Shown: positions 36,978 to 45,588 of the stretch, one piece after another | Position numbering within the stretch: position 1 is the first letter of the stretch | Layout: each line of letters begins with the position of its first letter | DNA from: Candidatus Poribacteria bacterium | Lineage (GTDB): Bacteria > Poribacteria > WGA-4E > WGA-3G | Direction: 5' to 3' | Assembly (NCBI GenBank): GCA_958295945.1 | Contig: OY282386.1 | Span: 1,875,371 to 1,939,370, forward strand | Length of the DNA stretch: 64,000 nucleotides | Translations under genes and position numbers: made by a program | The notes under the pieces: generated by a model | Told to the model about the DNA's origin: nothing | The model's database searches: none | Seen by the model: the letters and a program-made list of their open reading frames with translations, nothing else

Positions 36978-37925
36978 ATGGATTTATCCGATTTCTTGGC
37001 TCTAATTAACCTAAAACGAATTCTGTTTGTCATACTCGGATTGATAATATTGGTATGCTTAGCAACCAGTTTTTATACCGTTGAAGCAGATGAAATTGCT
37101 GTCGTTCTCATGTTCGGTAAATCTGTCAGACAAGCCGAACCCGGTCTACATTTCAAGTTGCCTTTTGGCATTGAAAGAGCAATTAACGTACCAGTCAGAA
37201 AAGTCTTCAAAGAAGAATTTGGTTTTCGCACTATCAAACCTGGAGTACGAACAATGTACGATACAGGAGAATACTTAGAAGAGTCCTTGCTACTAACAGG
37301 AGATCTCAATATCGCTGATGTTGAATGGGTTGTTCAATATAAAATCAAAGACCCAACAGCGTTTCTTTTTTCTGTCAGAAATCCACAACGTGCATTACGT
37401 GACCTTTCAGAATCTGTGATGAGTCGTGTGATTGGTGATAGGATTGTGACGGAAGTACTAACCGTTGGTCGTATTGAAATCGCTGCGGAAGTTGAACAGC
37501 ACCTTCAGAAACTTCTTGACCTATACAATACAGGATTGGATGTTGCAAATGTGACAATGCAGGACGTGAATCCGCCAGAAAAGGTAAAATCCGCTTTTAA
37601 TGCTGTGAATGAGGCAAAGCAGGAAAAAGAACGTCTCATCAACGAAGCGTGGAGGGATTATAACCAATTAATCCCAAAATCCAAAGGTTTGGCTTCACAA
37701 AAAATATCTGAAGCACAAGGTTACGCATTGAAACGTGTTAATGAAGCACAAGGTGATGCAGACCGATTCAACGCAATCCGAGCGGAGTATCAAAAAGCTA
37801 AAGAGGTGACAAGACAAAGACTATATCTCGAAACGATGCAAGAGGTCCTGCCACAAGTTAAGGAGATATACGTCATCGACGATAAGACCAACACACCGAT
37901 TCCAATCCTTCAGCTTACAGAGTAG
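36978..37925 (+). CDS. hflK: SPFH-domain membrane protein HflK
   Basis: A 315-residue protein. An N-terminal membrane anchor (about 14-34, ILFVILGLIILVCLATSFYTV) is followed by the SPFH/band-7 domain (VEADEIAVVLMFGKSVRQAEPGLHFKLPFGIERAINVPVRK) and an Ala/Glu-rich coiled coil (KISEAQGYALKRVNEAQGDADRF). HflK and HflC form a cage around FtsH in the inner membrane that regulates proteolysis. It is shorter than E. coli HflK (about 419 residues), lacking the Gly-rich N-terminus. AAAGGAG precedes the ATG; hflC follows after 26 bp. Confidence 0.94.
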   Translation: MDLSDFLALINLKRILFVILGLIILVCLATSFYTVEADEIAVVLMFGKSVRQAEPGLHFKLPFGIERAINVPVRKVFKEEFGFRTIKPGVRTMYDTGEYLEESLLLTGDLNIADVEWVVQYKIKDPTAFLFSVRNPQRALRDLSESVMSRVIGDRIVTEVLTVGRIEIAAEVEQHLQKLLDLYNTGLDVANVTMQDVNPPEKVKSAFNAVNEAKQEKERLINEAWRDYNQLIPKSKGLASQKISEAQGYALKRVNEAQGDADRFNAIRAEYQKAKEVTRQRLYLETMQEVLPQVKEIYVIDDKTNTPIPILQLTE

Positions 37926-37951
37926 GTCAAAACTACAATAGGAGTTATCTA

Positions 37952-38911
37952 ATGAAGTTAAAAATAGTCATACCAATAATTGTCCTCATCATCTTATTTC
38001 TACCGGTTGCCTTCAGTATGTTTTATGTTGTAAATGAAGCAGAACAGGTCGTCATTACAGAATTCGGTCGTCCTATTGGGGAACCAATCATTAATGCTGG
38101 ATTAAAAATCAAAACACCGTTTATTCAACAGATACATCGTTTTGAGAAACGGGTTCTTGAATGGGACGGTTCTCCGAACCAAATTCCTACCAAAGATAAG
38201 AAGTTCATTTGGCTTGATACGACTGCCCGTTGGCGGATTAAAGACGCACTTAAATTCTATCAGGCACTCGGAACAGAAGTGCTTGCACAATCCCGATTAG
38301 ATGACATCATCGATTCTGCAGCTCGCGATTTAGTAACAGCTCAACTATTGATTGAAGTTGTCCGAGATACCAACCGTGTTCTCAATCTTGATATAGAAAC
38401 TCTTGAGGAGGATATTGGACAATTAGGCGAACCTTTAGAAGAGATTAAGGATGGTAGAGAAAAAATCACACAGATGATACGTGAAAAGGTGCAGGAAACT
38501 GTACCCCAATTCGGTATCGAACTCGTTGATGTTCAGATTAAACGCATCAACTATGTCGACGAAGTCCGTGAAAAAGTCTTTACTCGTATGATTTCTGAAC
38601 GAGAACGGATATCTGAAAAATACAAATCGGAAGGGGCAGGAGAAGCCGCTAAGATCGAGGGGGAGAAGCAGAAAGAACTGGAACGAATCCAATCTGAAGC
38701 ATACAAAGAAACAGAACAGATTAAAGGTGACGCTGATGCACAAGCCATCCAGATTTACGCCGAAGCACACGGCAAAGATCCTGAGTTCTTCGCTTTTCTC
38801 CAAACTTTAGAAACCTATCGCAAGTCAACGAATCCAAGCACGAAACTTATCTTGACAACCGATAGCGAACTCTATAAATATCTGAAAGATAGTCAGACGT
38901 TTAGGCGTTAA
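37952..38911 (+). CDS. hflC: SPFH-domain membrane protein HflC
   Basis: A 319-residue HflC. An N-terminal anchor (IVIPIIVLIILFLPVAFSMFYVV) precedes the SPFH domain (NEAEQVVITEFGRPIGEPIINAGLKIKTPF), a charged coiled coil (RISEKYKSEGAGEAAKIEGEKQKELERIQSEA) and the HflC-type C-terminus PEFFAFLQTLETYRKSTN. It partners HflK, encoded immediately upstream. The dead IS982 copy begins about 60 bp downstream. Confidence 0.95.
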   Translation: MKLKIVIPIIVLIILFLPVAFSMFYVVNEAEQVVITEFGRPIGEPIINAGLKIKTPFIQQIHRFEKRVLEWDGSPNQIPTKDKKFIWLDTTARWRIKDALKFYQALGTEVLAQSRLDDIIDSAARDLVTAQLLIEVVRDTNRVLNLDIETLEEDIGQLGEPLEEIKDGREKITQMIREKVQETVPQFGIELVDVQIKRINYVDEVREKVFTRMISERERISEKYKSEGAGEAAKIEGEKQKELERIQSEAYKETEQIKGDADAQAIQIYAEAHGKDPEFFAFLQTLETYRKSTNPSTKLILTTDSELYKYLKDSQTFRR

Positions 38912-38993
38912 CTGTTGCACAGACAGCGTTTTTGCGGTAAAGTACTACTTGAACGAATGCATAGAGATACCTTAACGTGAGTTTGAAAATAGT

Positions 38994-39892
38994 TTAGGAG
39001 TTAAAAAGCATAGGCAAATTATTGATTTCCTGAAGTTTTCGCAGGTTCACCGAGGGTTTGTTCTCTGAAAGTTGATAAGCAATCAGGGCAGCAACCACGT
39101 TCACTTGAAAGTTGACGAAACTTCTATGTCGGCTGTGTTCCAACTGCGTCTGTGTTTTCAATTCCTTGATCACAGATTCAATAATCATACGTTTTCTCAG
39201 CCACACCTCATCGGAAGTCCACAGTGGTTCGGGTTTCATATTCTTGCGGACTTTATAGATCAAGTTGGTCCCTTGCTGTCGAAGCGTCTCCCGCATGTCT
39301 TTAGAGATATATCCCTTATCTCCGTAGAGGGAACCATGCAGTCCCACCGCTAAATCGGGTAAGGGTTTTCGGTCATCTGTGTTGCCCGATGTGAGTTGAG
39401 GACTTAAAAGTTCACCTTTCTCATTGATGATCAGGTGAAGTTTAAAGCCAAAGAACTAGCCCATAGAAGTTTTTGAACGCCCTGCATATTCAGCGAAGAC
39501 GCGATGTGCTGAAATCCGCTTATTATCACACACATGCAGACGCGTGGCATCCACAAAAGAGGTGCCAGGACATTCTCCGAGGTGAACATCAAGAAAAATC
39601 GTCAAGAGTTGCAGCACCTCTTTTTTGAGCTGGACGAACCGAGAATAACTGACAAGATTTGGAAACTCAGCACGCCAATAGACGCAGACATGTTTTTCAT
39701 AAAAATGTTTGAACGTCCGATACCCACTCTGATGGAAGGCAATGATGATGGTCATGACCTCACTGTCGTGTCCACTGCGCGGACGCTCGCGTGTTTCAAT
39801 CGGTTTATCGTCCTGAAGTGAACGTGATGCAAGAAATGCATTATAAGCTAAAAAAAGTCGTCAATTTTGCAAAAAAGTGTTAAAATACTCAT
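38994..39892 (-). pseudogene. IS982-family transposase, broken by a nonsense codon and a frameshift
   Basis: The frame beginning at the ATG at 39892 reads MSILTLFCKIDDFF and then runs off at a T6 run; the next segment continues one frame over (AYNAFLASRSLQDD onwards). At 39456-39458 a TAG replaces the Trp codon of the SMGWFFGFKLH motif; the frame then continues to GDKGYIS, the RKRMIIESVIKELKTQTQLEHSRHRS block and the end at 38994. These are IS982 DDE-transposase signatures, with the last block holding the catalytic Glu. With two lesions the copy should be inactive. Confidence 0.85.
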
Positions 39893-39933
39893 TAGGCATT
39901 ATAATGAATTAATCAACGTCCCTTGTGAACATC

Positions 39934-39998
39934 GTAGGGGCGGGGTTTCCCCGCCCGTCCACGGGTATTCCAGTCGGACGGGGAAACCCCGCCCCTAC
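39934..39998. repeat. GC-rich palindromic repeat nested in the IS982 remnant
   Basis: Arms at 39934-39960 and 39976-39998 (ending CCCCGCCCCTAC) pair almost fully, with a 4-nt bulge and a 15-nt loop. Each arm is itself a palindrome around GGGGTTTCCCC. Its GC content contrasts sharply with the AT-rich surroundings. It resembles REP/MITE-like hairpins dispersed in poribacterial and cyanobacterial genomes. Confidence 0.75.
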
Positions 39999-40054
39999 AT
40001 GCCACGCCTTTAAATGAAGCAACATTGGACAATTAAATCGGCATAATGTCTATT

Positions 40055-40109
40055 AGAGAACTCCTTTTTCTTTTGGTCCAATGTCTTTATTATACCAAAA
40101 GAGTTCTCT
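40055..40109. repeat. interrupted inverted repeat at the right side of the IS982 remnant
   Basis: AGAGAACTC (40055-40063) and TTTTGGT (40071-40077) are complementary to the continuous block ACCAAAAGAGTTCTCT at 40094-40109. One arm carries a 7-nt insertion. It probably marks the end of another small mobile element. Confidence 0.55.
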
Positions 40110-40188
40110 TTAAACAAAAACTATTGAATTATTTATCAAACTCACGTTATTTATTAGAAATGGTATAACATAGTGTGAGGTAACGCTA

Positions 40189-40719
40189 ATGTACACGTTT
40201 AGTCAGTTTACATTTCAATTATTGTGTCTTTTGCTGCTATTATTGCTGATACCCATGATAGCCAACTCTGACGATAGTCTCTATTTTGAAGGACTGACGA
40301 TAGCCAATGGGGAAGTAGGTACTGATATACTGTCTATGCAAACCTTTGAATATCGATACGGCAGTACCAATCCATTATGGAAATCCAACCTAAACTATTT
40401 TTGGAGGGTCGGTTCTTCCCTCAACCTCTCAATAATTTATAGTTCCATAGATAAATCCCTCACAACCTTCTTTGAATTTAGTAGTGGTGTTGGACTTTCG
40501 TATCCCTTGCTAAAAGGGGCGCGCGGGTCCGTGACACCCTACGTTGGGTTATTTTTATCTGATGAATTGGATTTCACAAACCGCTTGGATATTTTTTCAA
40601 CTGAATTCGGTATAGAGATAAATCTTTGGTCACGCGTCAGTCTCATCGGATCGTATATCCGTTCTTTTGATCTTGACGCTGACCTGAATGCATTCCGGTT
40701 CGGTATAAGTCTTCACTAA
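40189..40719 (+). CDS. small exported beta-barrel-like protein of unknown function
   Basis: A 176-residue protein. A strongly hydrophobic signal peptide (about 8-26, TFQLLCLLLLLLLIPMIANS) is followed by alternating polar/hydrophobic strands rich in aromatics (FEYRYGSTNPLWKSNLNYFWRVG, TTFFEFSSGVGLSYPLL, FSTEFGIEINLWSRVSLIGSYI). This pattern fits an 8-strand outer-membrane barrel; the last strand ends RFGISLH rather than in Phe. I do not recognise the family. It lies between the IS982 remnant and the IS630 element, with about 150 nt of non-coding DNA after it, including a short TTTCGCAAACTCTACCC repeat motif shared with 42.6 kb. Confidence 0.6.
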   Translation: MYTFSQFTFQLLCLLLLLLLIPMIANSDDSLYFEGLTIANGEVGTDILSMQTFEYRYGSTNPLWKSNLNYFWRVGSSLNLSIIYSSIDKSLTTFFEFSSGVGLSYPLLKGARGSVTPYVGLFLSDELDFTNRLDIFSTEFGIEINLWSRVSLIGSYIRSFDLDADLNAFRFGISLH

Positions 40720-40866
40720 CTACGCAGAGGCATTAAACCCGCGCCTAATGAATTGTTGAGTTTCGCAAACTCTACCCATAGGTGTCAACTTAAGAAGATA
40801 TGCACATTATTATGAATCTCTCTCAATCCGCATTGTTCTTAGGATTGTCCTATATTTTAGTCCCAT

Positions 40867-42100
40867 ATGAAGATTAATTTATTAAACGGGTAATTCTAAA
40901 AATCTGTTATAGTGTTTATCAAGGAGGAAAAAATCTATGCCAAGACACACTCTTGACCTCACTGATGAACAAAAACACACCCTTTGCAAACTGCGAGATA
41001 ATGGAAAACCAGCTTATTTGCGCGAGCGTGCTGCTGCAATATTGAAGATCGGCTCAGGTATGTCTCCACATAAAGTCGCAATGAAAAGTCTGTTGAAGAA
41101 ACGAAAACCCGATACCGTCTATAGCTGGTTGAGCCGGTTTCGCGATCAAGGAATCCCTGGGCTCTTTCACAAATCTGGAAGAGGCAGAAAACCTGCGTTT
41201 GCTCCGAAGTCCGCAGAAGACGCAGAGGAAGAACTTCAAACCATTGTGGGTATGTCACCAGATACCCACAATGGACATCCGACGCGCTGGACACTGCAAC
41301 AGATCAAGGAATCAGTGCCGTGGCGGACTAACATCTCTGTGCCGGGAGTGCCTGCCATTCTCTCACGGCTCGGTATTAGCTACAAGCGTGGTAGAACGGA
41401 CATCCATAGTCCTGATGTTGCGTCCAAAGAAAAAATGATATGCGTTGCTCAGGCGTTGGAACAAGCGAAGCAATATCCCGATACCTATGTTGCGTTGGAC
41501 GAAGACGAGTTTGCTTTTCACCGATGCCCTACATTAGCAAAAGATTGGACACAACGTGGCACAAAAGAACCGCTTGCCCACCAGGGATTAGGTTCGGATT
41601 TGACCTGCTGTGGGATAGGTGCACTGCACACACATACTGGCGATGTCGTTTACCATCAAGTAGAAAGTGCCACCGTGTTAGCAACACATGCGTTGGACAC
41701 AGCAGTTTGTGAACGGTATCCTCATGCTAAACACATTTATATGGGACAAGACAATCGTCCTATTCACCTCCATGTGCGTCTCTTGGAAGCACTTTTGCCG
41801 CAGAGATCATCGTTCAATAAGCCACTCCCACCGAGTTGGGAGAAAGGTTCTACGAAAATAGGAAAACTTCCTCAGTTGCCAATAGAGATAGGACAACTAC
41901 CGACCTATGCGCCTTGGACGAACCCAATTGAAAAACTTTGGCGATGGGTGCGCCAATCTATTGGACATTTACATCGTCTCACTGATGACTGGGAAACCCT
42001 TCAACAACGGGTAATTGCGTTTATGGAACAGTTCATAGGTGGTTCACGAAAGCTCGGACGATATGTGGGATTATTACCCGATTAATAAATTAATCTTCAT
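40867..42100. mobile_element. IS630-type insertion sequence, apparently intact
   Basis: The left terminal repeat (40867-40897, starting ATGAAGATTAATTTATTAA) and the right one (42073-42100, inverted) agree over 28 bp with one mismatch. They enclose a single full-length transposase whose stop codon lies inside the right repeat, typical of IS630-like elements. A third copy of the repeat lies at 42334-42364. Flanking TA duplication is not clear. Confidence 0.82.
40937..42085 (+). CDS. IS630-family transposase
   Basis: A 382-residue transposase. An N-terminal helix-turn-helix/winged region (about 1-130, with KKRKPDTVYSWLSRFRDQGIPGLF) precedes the DDE nuclease: D in YVALDEDEFAF, D in HIYMGQDNRPIHLH, and Glu in APWTNPIEKLWRWVR. 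No stops or frame breaks are seen, so it could be active. AAGGAGG lies upstream of the ATG, and the stop is in the right terminal repeat. Confidence 0.93.
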   Translation: MPRHTLDLTDEQKHTLCKLRDNGKPAYLRERAAAILKIGSGMSPHKVAMKSLLKKRKPDTVYSWLSRFRDQGIPGLFHKSGRGRKPAFAPKSAEDAEEELQTIVGMSPDTHNGHPTRWTLQQIKESVPWRTNISVPGVPAILSRLGISYKRGRTDIHSPDVASKEKMICVAQALEQAKQYPDTYVALDEDEFAFHRCPTLAKDWTQRGTKEPLAHQGLGSDLTCCGIGALHTHTGDVVYHQVESATVLATHALDTAVCERYPHAKHIYMGQDNRPIHLHVRLLEALLPQRSSFNKPLPPSWEKGSTKIGKLPQLPIEIGQLPTYAPWTNPIEKLWRWVRQSIGHLHRLTDDWETLQQRVIAFMEQFIGGSRKLGRYVGLLPD

Positions 42101-42161
42101 GAGTGTGCCTACTACTTTGCACTGATGCAACCAAATATAACTGTTAGTAAAACTAAATAAT

Positions 42162-42198
42162 GTAGAATCTATAAAACATAACGTAGAATCTATAAAAC
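42162..42198. repeat. short direct repeat, 21-nt period
   Basis: GTAGAATCTATAAAAC occurs at 42162-42177 and again at 42183-42198, just outside the IS630 right end. Two copies only. Confidence 0.6.
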
Positions 42199-42222
42199 TA
42201 AATAGCCCTGCCTTCCAGTGCC

Positions 42223-42318
42223 GATAGGTTCGGTTTCCAAACCGAACCGGTTCTGTGCCAAACGCTTTGATAGAGGTCCTCGCTGAAGATCCGGTTCGGT
42301 TAGGAAACCGCACCTACC
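42223..42318. repeat. long GC-rich hairpin between the two right-hand IS630 terminal repeats
   Basis: Arms at 42223-42250 and 42291-42318 pair over about 28 nt with few mismatches (core CGGTTTCC / GGAAACCG with CCGG tips) around a 40-nt loop. It is similar in style to the palindrome at 39934-39998 but differs in sequence. Confidence 0.65.
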
Positions 42319-42333
42319 GGGTTTGGGTAAATG

Positions 42334-42364
42334 AGAATTACCCGTTTAATAAATTAATCTTCAT
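42334..42364. repeat. solo copy of the IS630 terminal repeat
   Basis: The 31 bp are an exact inverted match to the left terminal repeat at 40867-40897, better than the transposase-proximal right repeat at 42073-42100. It lies 234 bp beyond that repeat and could define a larger mobile unit (40867-42364) or be the relic of another copy. Confidence 0.8.
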
Positions 42365-42787
42365 GAGGGGCGACAGGTGTCCATTGTCGGCTGTAATACA
42401 CCTTTCGCACCGCTGGTGCTCAAGAAGGTTTTGACACATTTTTCTATACACATTTCGCACCGTTGGTCCTGCTGTCATTAGAAATTTCCACTATTTTGTG
42501 AATTTCACACACTAAATCGACACATAGGGTAGAGCGCAGCAAAACCCGACAATATCAGGGTTTCCGAGATAATATATCAGATTTCACAACAGATAAAACG
42601 ACAACTTCCAACATCTCATCGCTTCACATTCAGAACTAACATATCGGGTTTCGCAAGCTCTACCCGACGGACAATCCAATAGCGTTTAGACTATATTTCG
42701 GTCTTGGTGTTATCAGATACGGACGATTAAATCATTATAATGTCTATTTATTTCTATAGATCTTTCACTCCACCGGTGCTCAAGAAA

Positions 42788-42812
42788 TCGCGGTTTTAAA
42801 CCACTCCAACAA
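42788..42812. repeat. dispersed 25-nt repeat, copy 1
   Basis: Begins TCGCGGTTTT and ends in the shared core ACCACTCCAACAA, with a small stem formed by GGTTT and AAACC. Confidence 0.6.
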
Positions 42813-43378
42813 GAGGATGTTTTTTGATTTTCACACCGTACTGTGTTGTTTTTCACACAGTGCCCTTTTTTGTGTGTTGTCAGTGCGGCTTGTGCCTGTC
42901 TGGGTTTGTGATGGTTTGTGTGTTGTTTTGCTTTTTTTTTGTGTGTAATGTGTGTTGTTTTTTGGAGGGTCAATATTTTTGGCTATTTTGGCTCTATATT
43001 CTACGTGAATGTTCTTGGATTTTTCTGGGTTTATATGGGGTGTTTTGTGTTTCATTGTGCTTTTGTTCCTTTCTTTCGTTTTGTTATGGTAATATTATAA
43101 CGGGTTGTGGGCGGATGTGAAGGTGTTTATGGAATTGAGGGCAATGGATTCACAATAGATTTGCATGTGTATTTGATGAATTACGGATGTGGGTTCTGAA
43201 TTGCGGATTACTCGGATTGCGCGACTACGAGTCTTGATTCAAGCAAAGAAAGAAGATCATATAGAAATGGCCTCATTTTCAGTTTTTTGGAAATCACCTG
43301 TATATTTTCTCGGATATTGAGTTTAGTGCCAAAAACTTTACACACCTAACCCACTAACACTCTTGACATTCTAATAAA

Positions 43379-43403
43379 TCGTGGTTGAAAACCACTCCAA
43401 CAA
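43379..43403. repeat. dispersed 25-nt repeat, copy 2
   Basis: Begins TCGTGGTTGAAA and ends ACCACTCCAACAA; the stem GTGGTT/AACCAC is perfect. Confidence 0.6.
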
Positions 43404-43522
43404 TGTGAGATGAATGTCCGAGGTACAATGAATTGTGCATGGAGAATTGTGCATGGTGAATGTGCATAAGACATTCATATTGAACGCGTGTCTTGTTCAA
43501 GTAGAAATGGTAGATTAGTGTG

Positions 43523-43547
43523 TCGTGGTTAGACACCACTCCAACAA
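43523..43547. repeat. dispersed 25-nt repeat, copy 3
   Basis: Begins TCGTGGTTAGAC and ends ACCACTCCAACAA. The stem is shortened, but GTGGT/ACCAC is kept. Confidence 0.6.
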
Positions 43548-43635
43548 GATTGTATAGGTGATATAAAGGTATTGACAACCTATTCATATTGCTGTAGACT
43601 GATTGAAACTCGGTTCGCTAAGCACTTAAAACTAC

Positions 43636-45588
43636 ATGGAAATTCAAAATTCCCCATCATATAATCCCTCACAAATTCCTCCCCACGGGGTTACATTCAA
43701 ATCAATCCTAATCGCTGCTATCCTGATACCGATCAACTGTTATTGGGTGATCGAGATGGAGGTAATCCGTTATTCTGGTCATCCTGTCACTATTTCACTC
43801 TTCTTTAACGTCATTTTTAGTTTGTTCGTGATTATTGGATTCAACCAACTGTTGAAGCGATTTCTTCCTCGTTTGGCATTAGCTCAAAGTGAATTGGTGA
43901 TTGTCTACTTGATGCTTTCCATTGCATCTGGAATCACTGGTCATGATATGCTTGAGATATTAGTGCCGATGTTGGGACATGCATTTCGCTTTGCAACGCC
44001 TGAAAATGAATGGCAGCAGTTGTTCCTACCTTTCCTACCAGAATGGCTTACGGTGCGTAATAGTCAGTTATTGCAAGGTTACTATGAGGGTGATTTACCA
44101 CTCTATACCACTGAAACATTACTCGGTTGGGCAACACCTGTTCTGTGGTGGGCAGTGTTTATAGGTTTTCTGGTATTTGGTATGCTCTGCATCAACATCA
44201 TCATTAGAAAACAGTGGATAGAGTATGAAAAACTCAGTTATCCGATTATCCATCTTCCTCTTCAATTGACAGGGGCAGTCCACAACAACTTTTTTAAGAA
44301 TAAGGTAATGTGGGTAGGTTTCTGCGTTGCGGGTGGTTTAGCATTGTGGAACGGAATAAGTTTCTTATATCCTTTCATACCTGAATTACCAACTCGGAAT
44401 CGGAGTTACCGCATTTTCACTGATAGTCCTTGGAATGCTATGGGAAATATACCGTTTTCTCTTTACCCATTTGCTATAGGACTTGGATTTTTCATTCCAC
44501 TTGATCTCTCATTTTCTTGTTGGTTTTTCTTTTGGTATTGGCGTTTGTTGCGTGTCGCTGGAGCAATGTTCGGATTCAGGAGTTTGCCAAGATTCCCTTA
44601 TATGAATGAGCAAGCATCTGGTGGATATCTTGCATTATGCGTTCTTGCTATTTGGGCAAGTAGACGACACCTTCTTTGGGTCGGTCGCATGATATTCAGT
44701 AAAGACACATCTCAATCCGCTAATGATGGACCATTAACATATAGAGGTGCGATATTTGGATTGATAGTTGCACTATTGTTTTTAGTGGTATTTTGTTATT
44801 ACGGTGGTGCAAATATCGGCATCATGTTGGCTTTCTTTGTGATTTACTATATGATTTCTATTGCGATCACACGCATGCGTGCTGAGTTGGGAACACCAGT
44901 TCACGATCTACACTATTCTGGACCTGATCAAATATTAACGCGTGTCGTAGGTACGCGTAAGTTAGGTAGAGATAATCTAGTCATGTTTTCACTGTTTTGG
45001 TTTATCAACCGAGCCTACCGAAGCCACCCAATGCCTCACCAATTGGAAGGTTTCAAGATAATGGAGCGAACAAACATGTCAATGCGGCGTATTGTTTTTG
45101 CATTGATGTTCGCCGCTGCATTGGGGTCCTTAGCAGGTTTTTGGGCATTAATAGACCGAGGCTACCAATTGGGTATGGAAGTTCGCGCTTATTCGCCATC
45201 CTTGAGTGCTTTCGGCATTGAACCCTACAGAAGACTCACTGGTTGGTTACAATCCCCAACTGGACCACTTATTCCTGAATCATCTTTTACGGTGTTTGGC
45301 TATTTAATGACAACGATCCTGATGCTGTTTCGGATGCGATTTGTATGGTGGCCTTTTCATCCTGCGGGATTCGCCATTTCAACAAGTTGGGGTATGAATG
45401 TTACTTGGGGATGTTTATTCATGAGTTGGCTTGTTAAATTAATCATTTTAAAATATGGTGGACCTGTGAGATATCGGAAGATAGCACCGTTCTTTTTAGG
45501 TCTTATTCTTGGTGAATTCACAATCGGAAGTCTCTGGACAATCATTGGGATTGTCGGTGGAATGCCAACTTATGGTTTTTGGGTTTAA
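43636..45588 (+). CDS. polytopic membrane protein (DUF6785/DUF6784-like)
   Basis: A 650-residue protein with about 12-14 membrane helices. Among them are SILIAAILIPINCYWVI, VTISLFFNVIFSLFVIIGF, VLWWAVFIGFLVFGMLCINIII, AIFGLIVALLFLVVFCYY and a C-terminal LGLILGEFTIGSLWTIIGIV. Large soluble loops hold conserved-looking segments (WIEYEKLSYPIIHLPLQL, RMRAELGTPVHDLHYSGPDQ, RSHPMPHQLEGFKI). This matches DUF6785-type proteins of planctomycete-like and poribacterial genomes, which resemble oligopeptide transporters in layout; the substrate is unknown. Its stop shares TTAA with the stop of the convergent P-type-ATPase-like gene, a 4-bp overlap. Confidence 0.72.
   Translation: MEIQNSPSYNPSQIPPHGVTFKSILIAAILIPINCYWVIEMEVIRYSGHPVTISLFFNVIFSLFVIIGFNQLLKRFLPRLALAQSELVIVYLMLSIASGITGHDMLEILVPMLGHAFRFATPENEWQQLFLPFLPEWLTVRNSQLLQGYYEGDLPLYTTETLLGWATPVLWWAVFIGFLVFGMLCINIIIRKQWIEYEKLSYPIIHLPLQLTGAVHNNFFKNKVMWVGFCVAGGLALWNGISFLYPFIPELPTRNRSYRIFTDSPWNAMGNIPFSLYPFAIGLGFFIPLDLSFSCWFFFWYWRLLRVAGAMFGFRSLPRFPYMNEQASGGYLALCVLAIWASRRHLLWVGRMIFSKDTSQSANDGPLTYRGAIFGLIVALLFLVVFCYYGGANIGIMLAFFVIYYMISIAITRMRAELGTPVHDLHYSGPDQILTRVVGTRKLGRDNLVMFSLFWFINRAYRSHPMPHQLEGFKIMERTNMSMRRIVFALMFAAALGSLAGFWALIDRGYQLGMEVRAYSPSLSAFGIEPYRRLTGWLQSPTGPLIPESSFTVFGYLMTTILMLFRMRFVWWPFHPAGFAISTSWGMNVTWGCLFMSWLVKLIILKYGGPVRYRKIAPFFLGLILGEFTIGSLWTIIGIVGGMPTYGFWV

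Larger units (their letters stand above)
38973..40149. mobile_element. degenerate IS982-family element
   Basis: A perfect 14-bp terminal inverted repeat, TAACGTGAGTTTGA at 38973-38986 and its complement at 40136-40149, brackets a broken IS982-type transposase on the minus strand. Between the transposase start and the right end lie about 245 bp of non-coding DNA with a GC-rich palindrome and a second inverted repeat, probably a nested insertion. No clear target duplication is visible. It follows hflC. Confidence 0.75.
42365..43635. other. 1.3-kb gene-free repeat zone
   Basis: No credible gene. It contains short dispersed motifs (CACCGNTGGTNCT near 42411, 42461 and 42773; GGGTTTCGCAAGCTCTACCC near 42649 with related copies at 40760 and 42530). 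Three copies of a 25-nt repeat are listed separately, and a strongly GT-rich tract spans about 42820-43110. The open frames in that tract are low-complexity Cys/Phe-rich (plus) or Lys/Thr/His-rich (minus) and are treated as non-coding. Confidence 0.6.

Noticed and set aside
38994-39892. Programmed frameshifting at the T6 run in the IS982 transposase
   Set aside because: The needed shift is +1 (or -2) and a separate amber codon also breaks the gene, so simple decay is more likely.
42824-43120. 98-codon plus-strand open frame, very rich in Cys, Phe and Val
   Set aside because: The composition is a direct result of the GT-rich tract; no ribosome site and no recognisable domain.
42788-43547. Three similar repeats considered as a CRISPR array
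   Set aside because: Spacings are about 590 and 140 nt, the copies diverge in the middle, and no cas gene is nearby.
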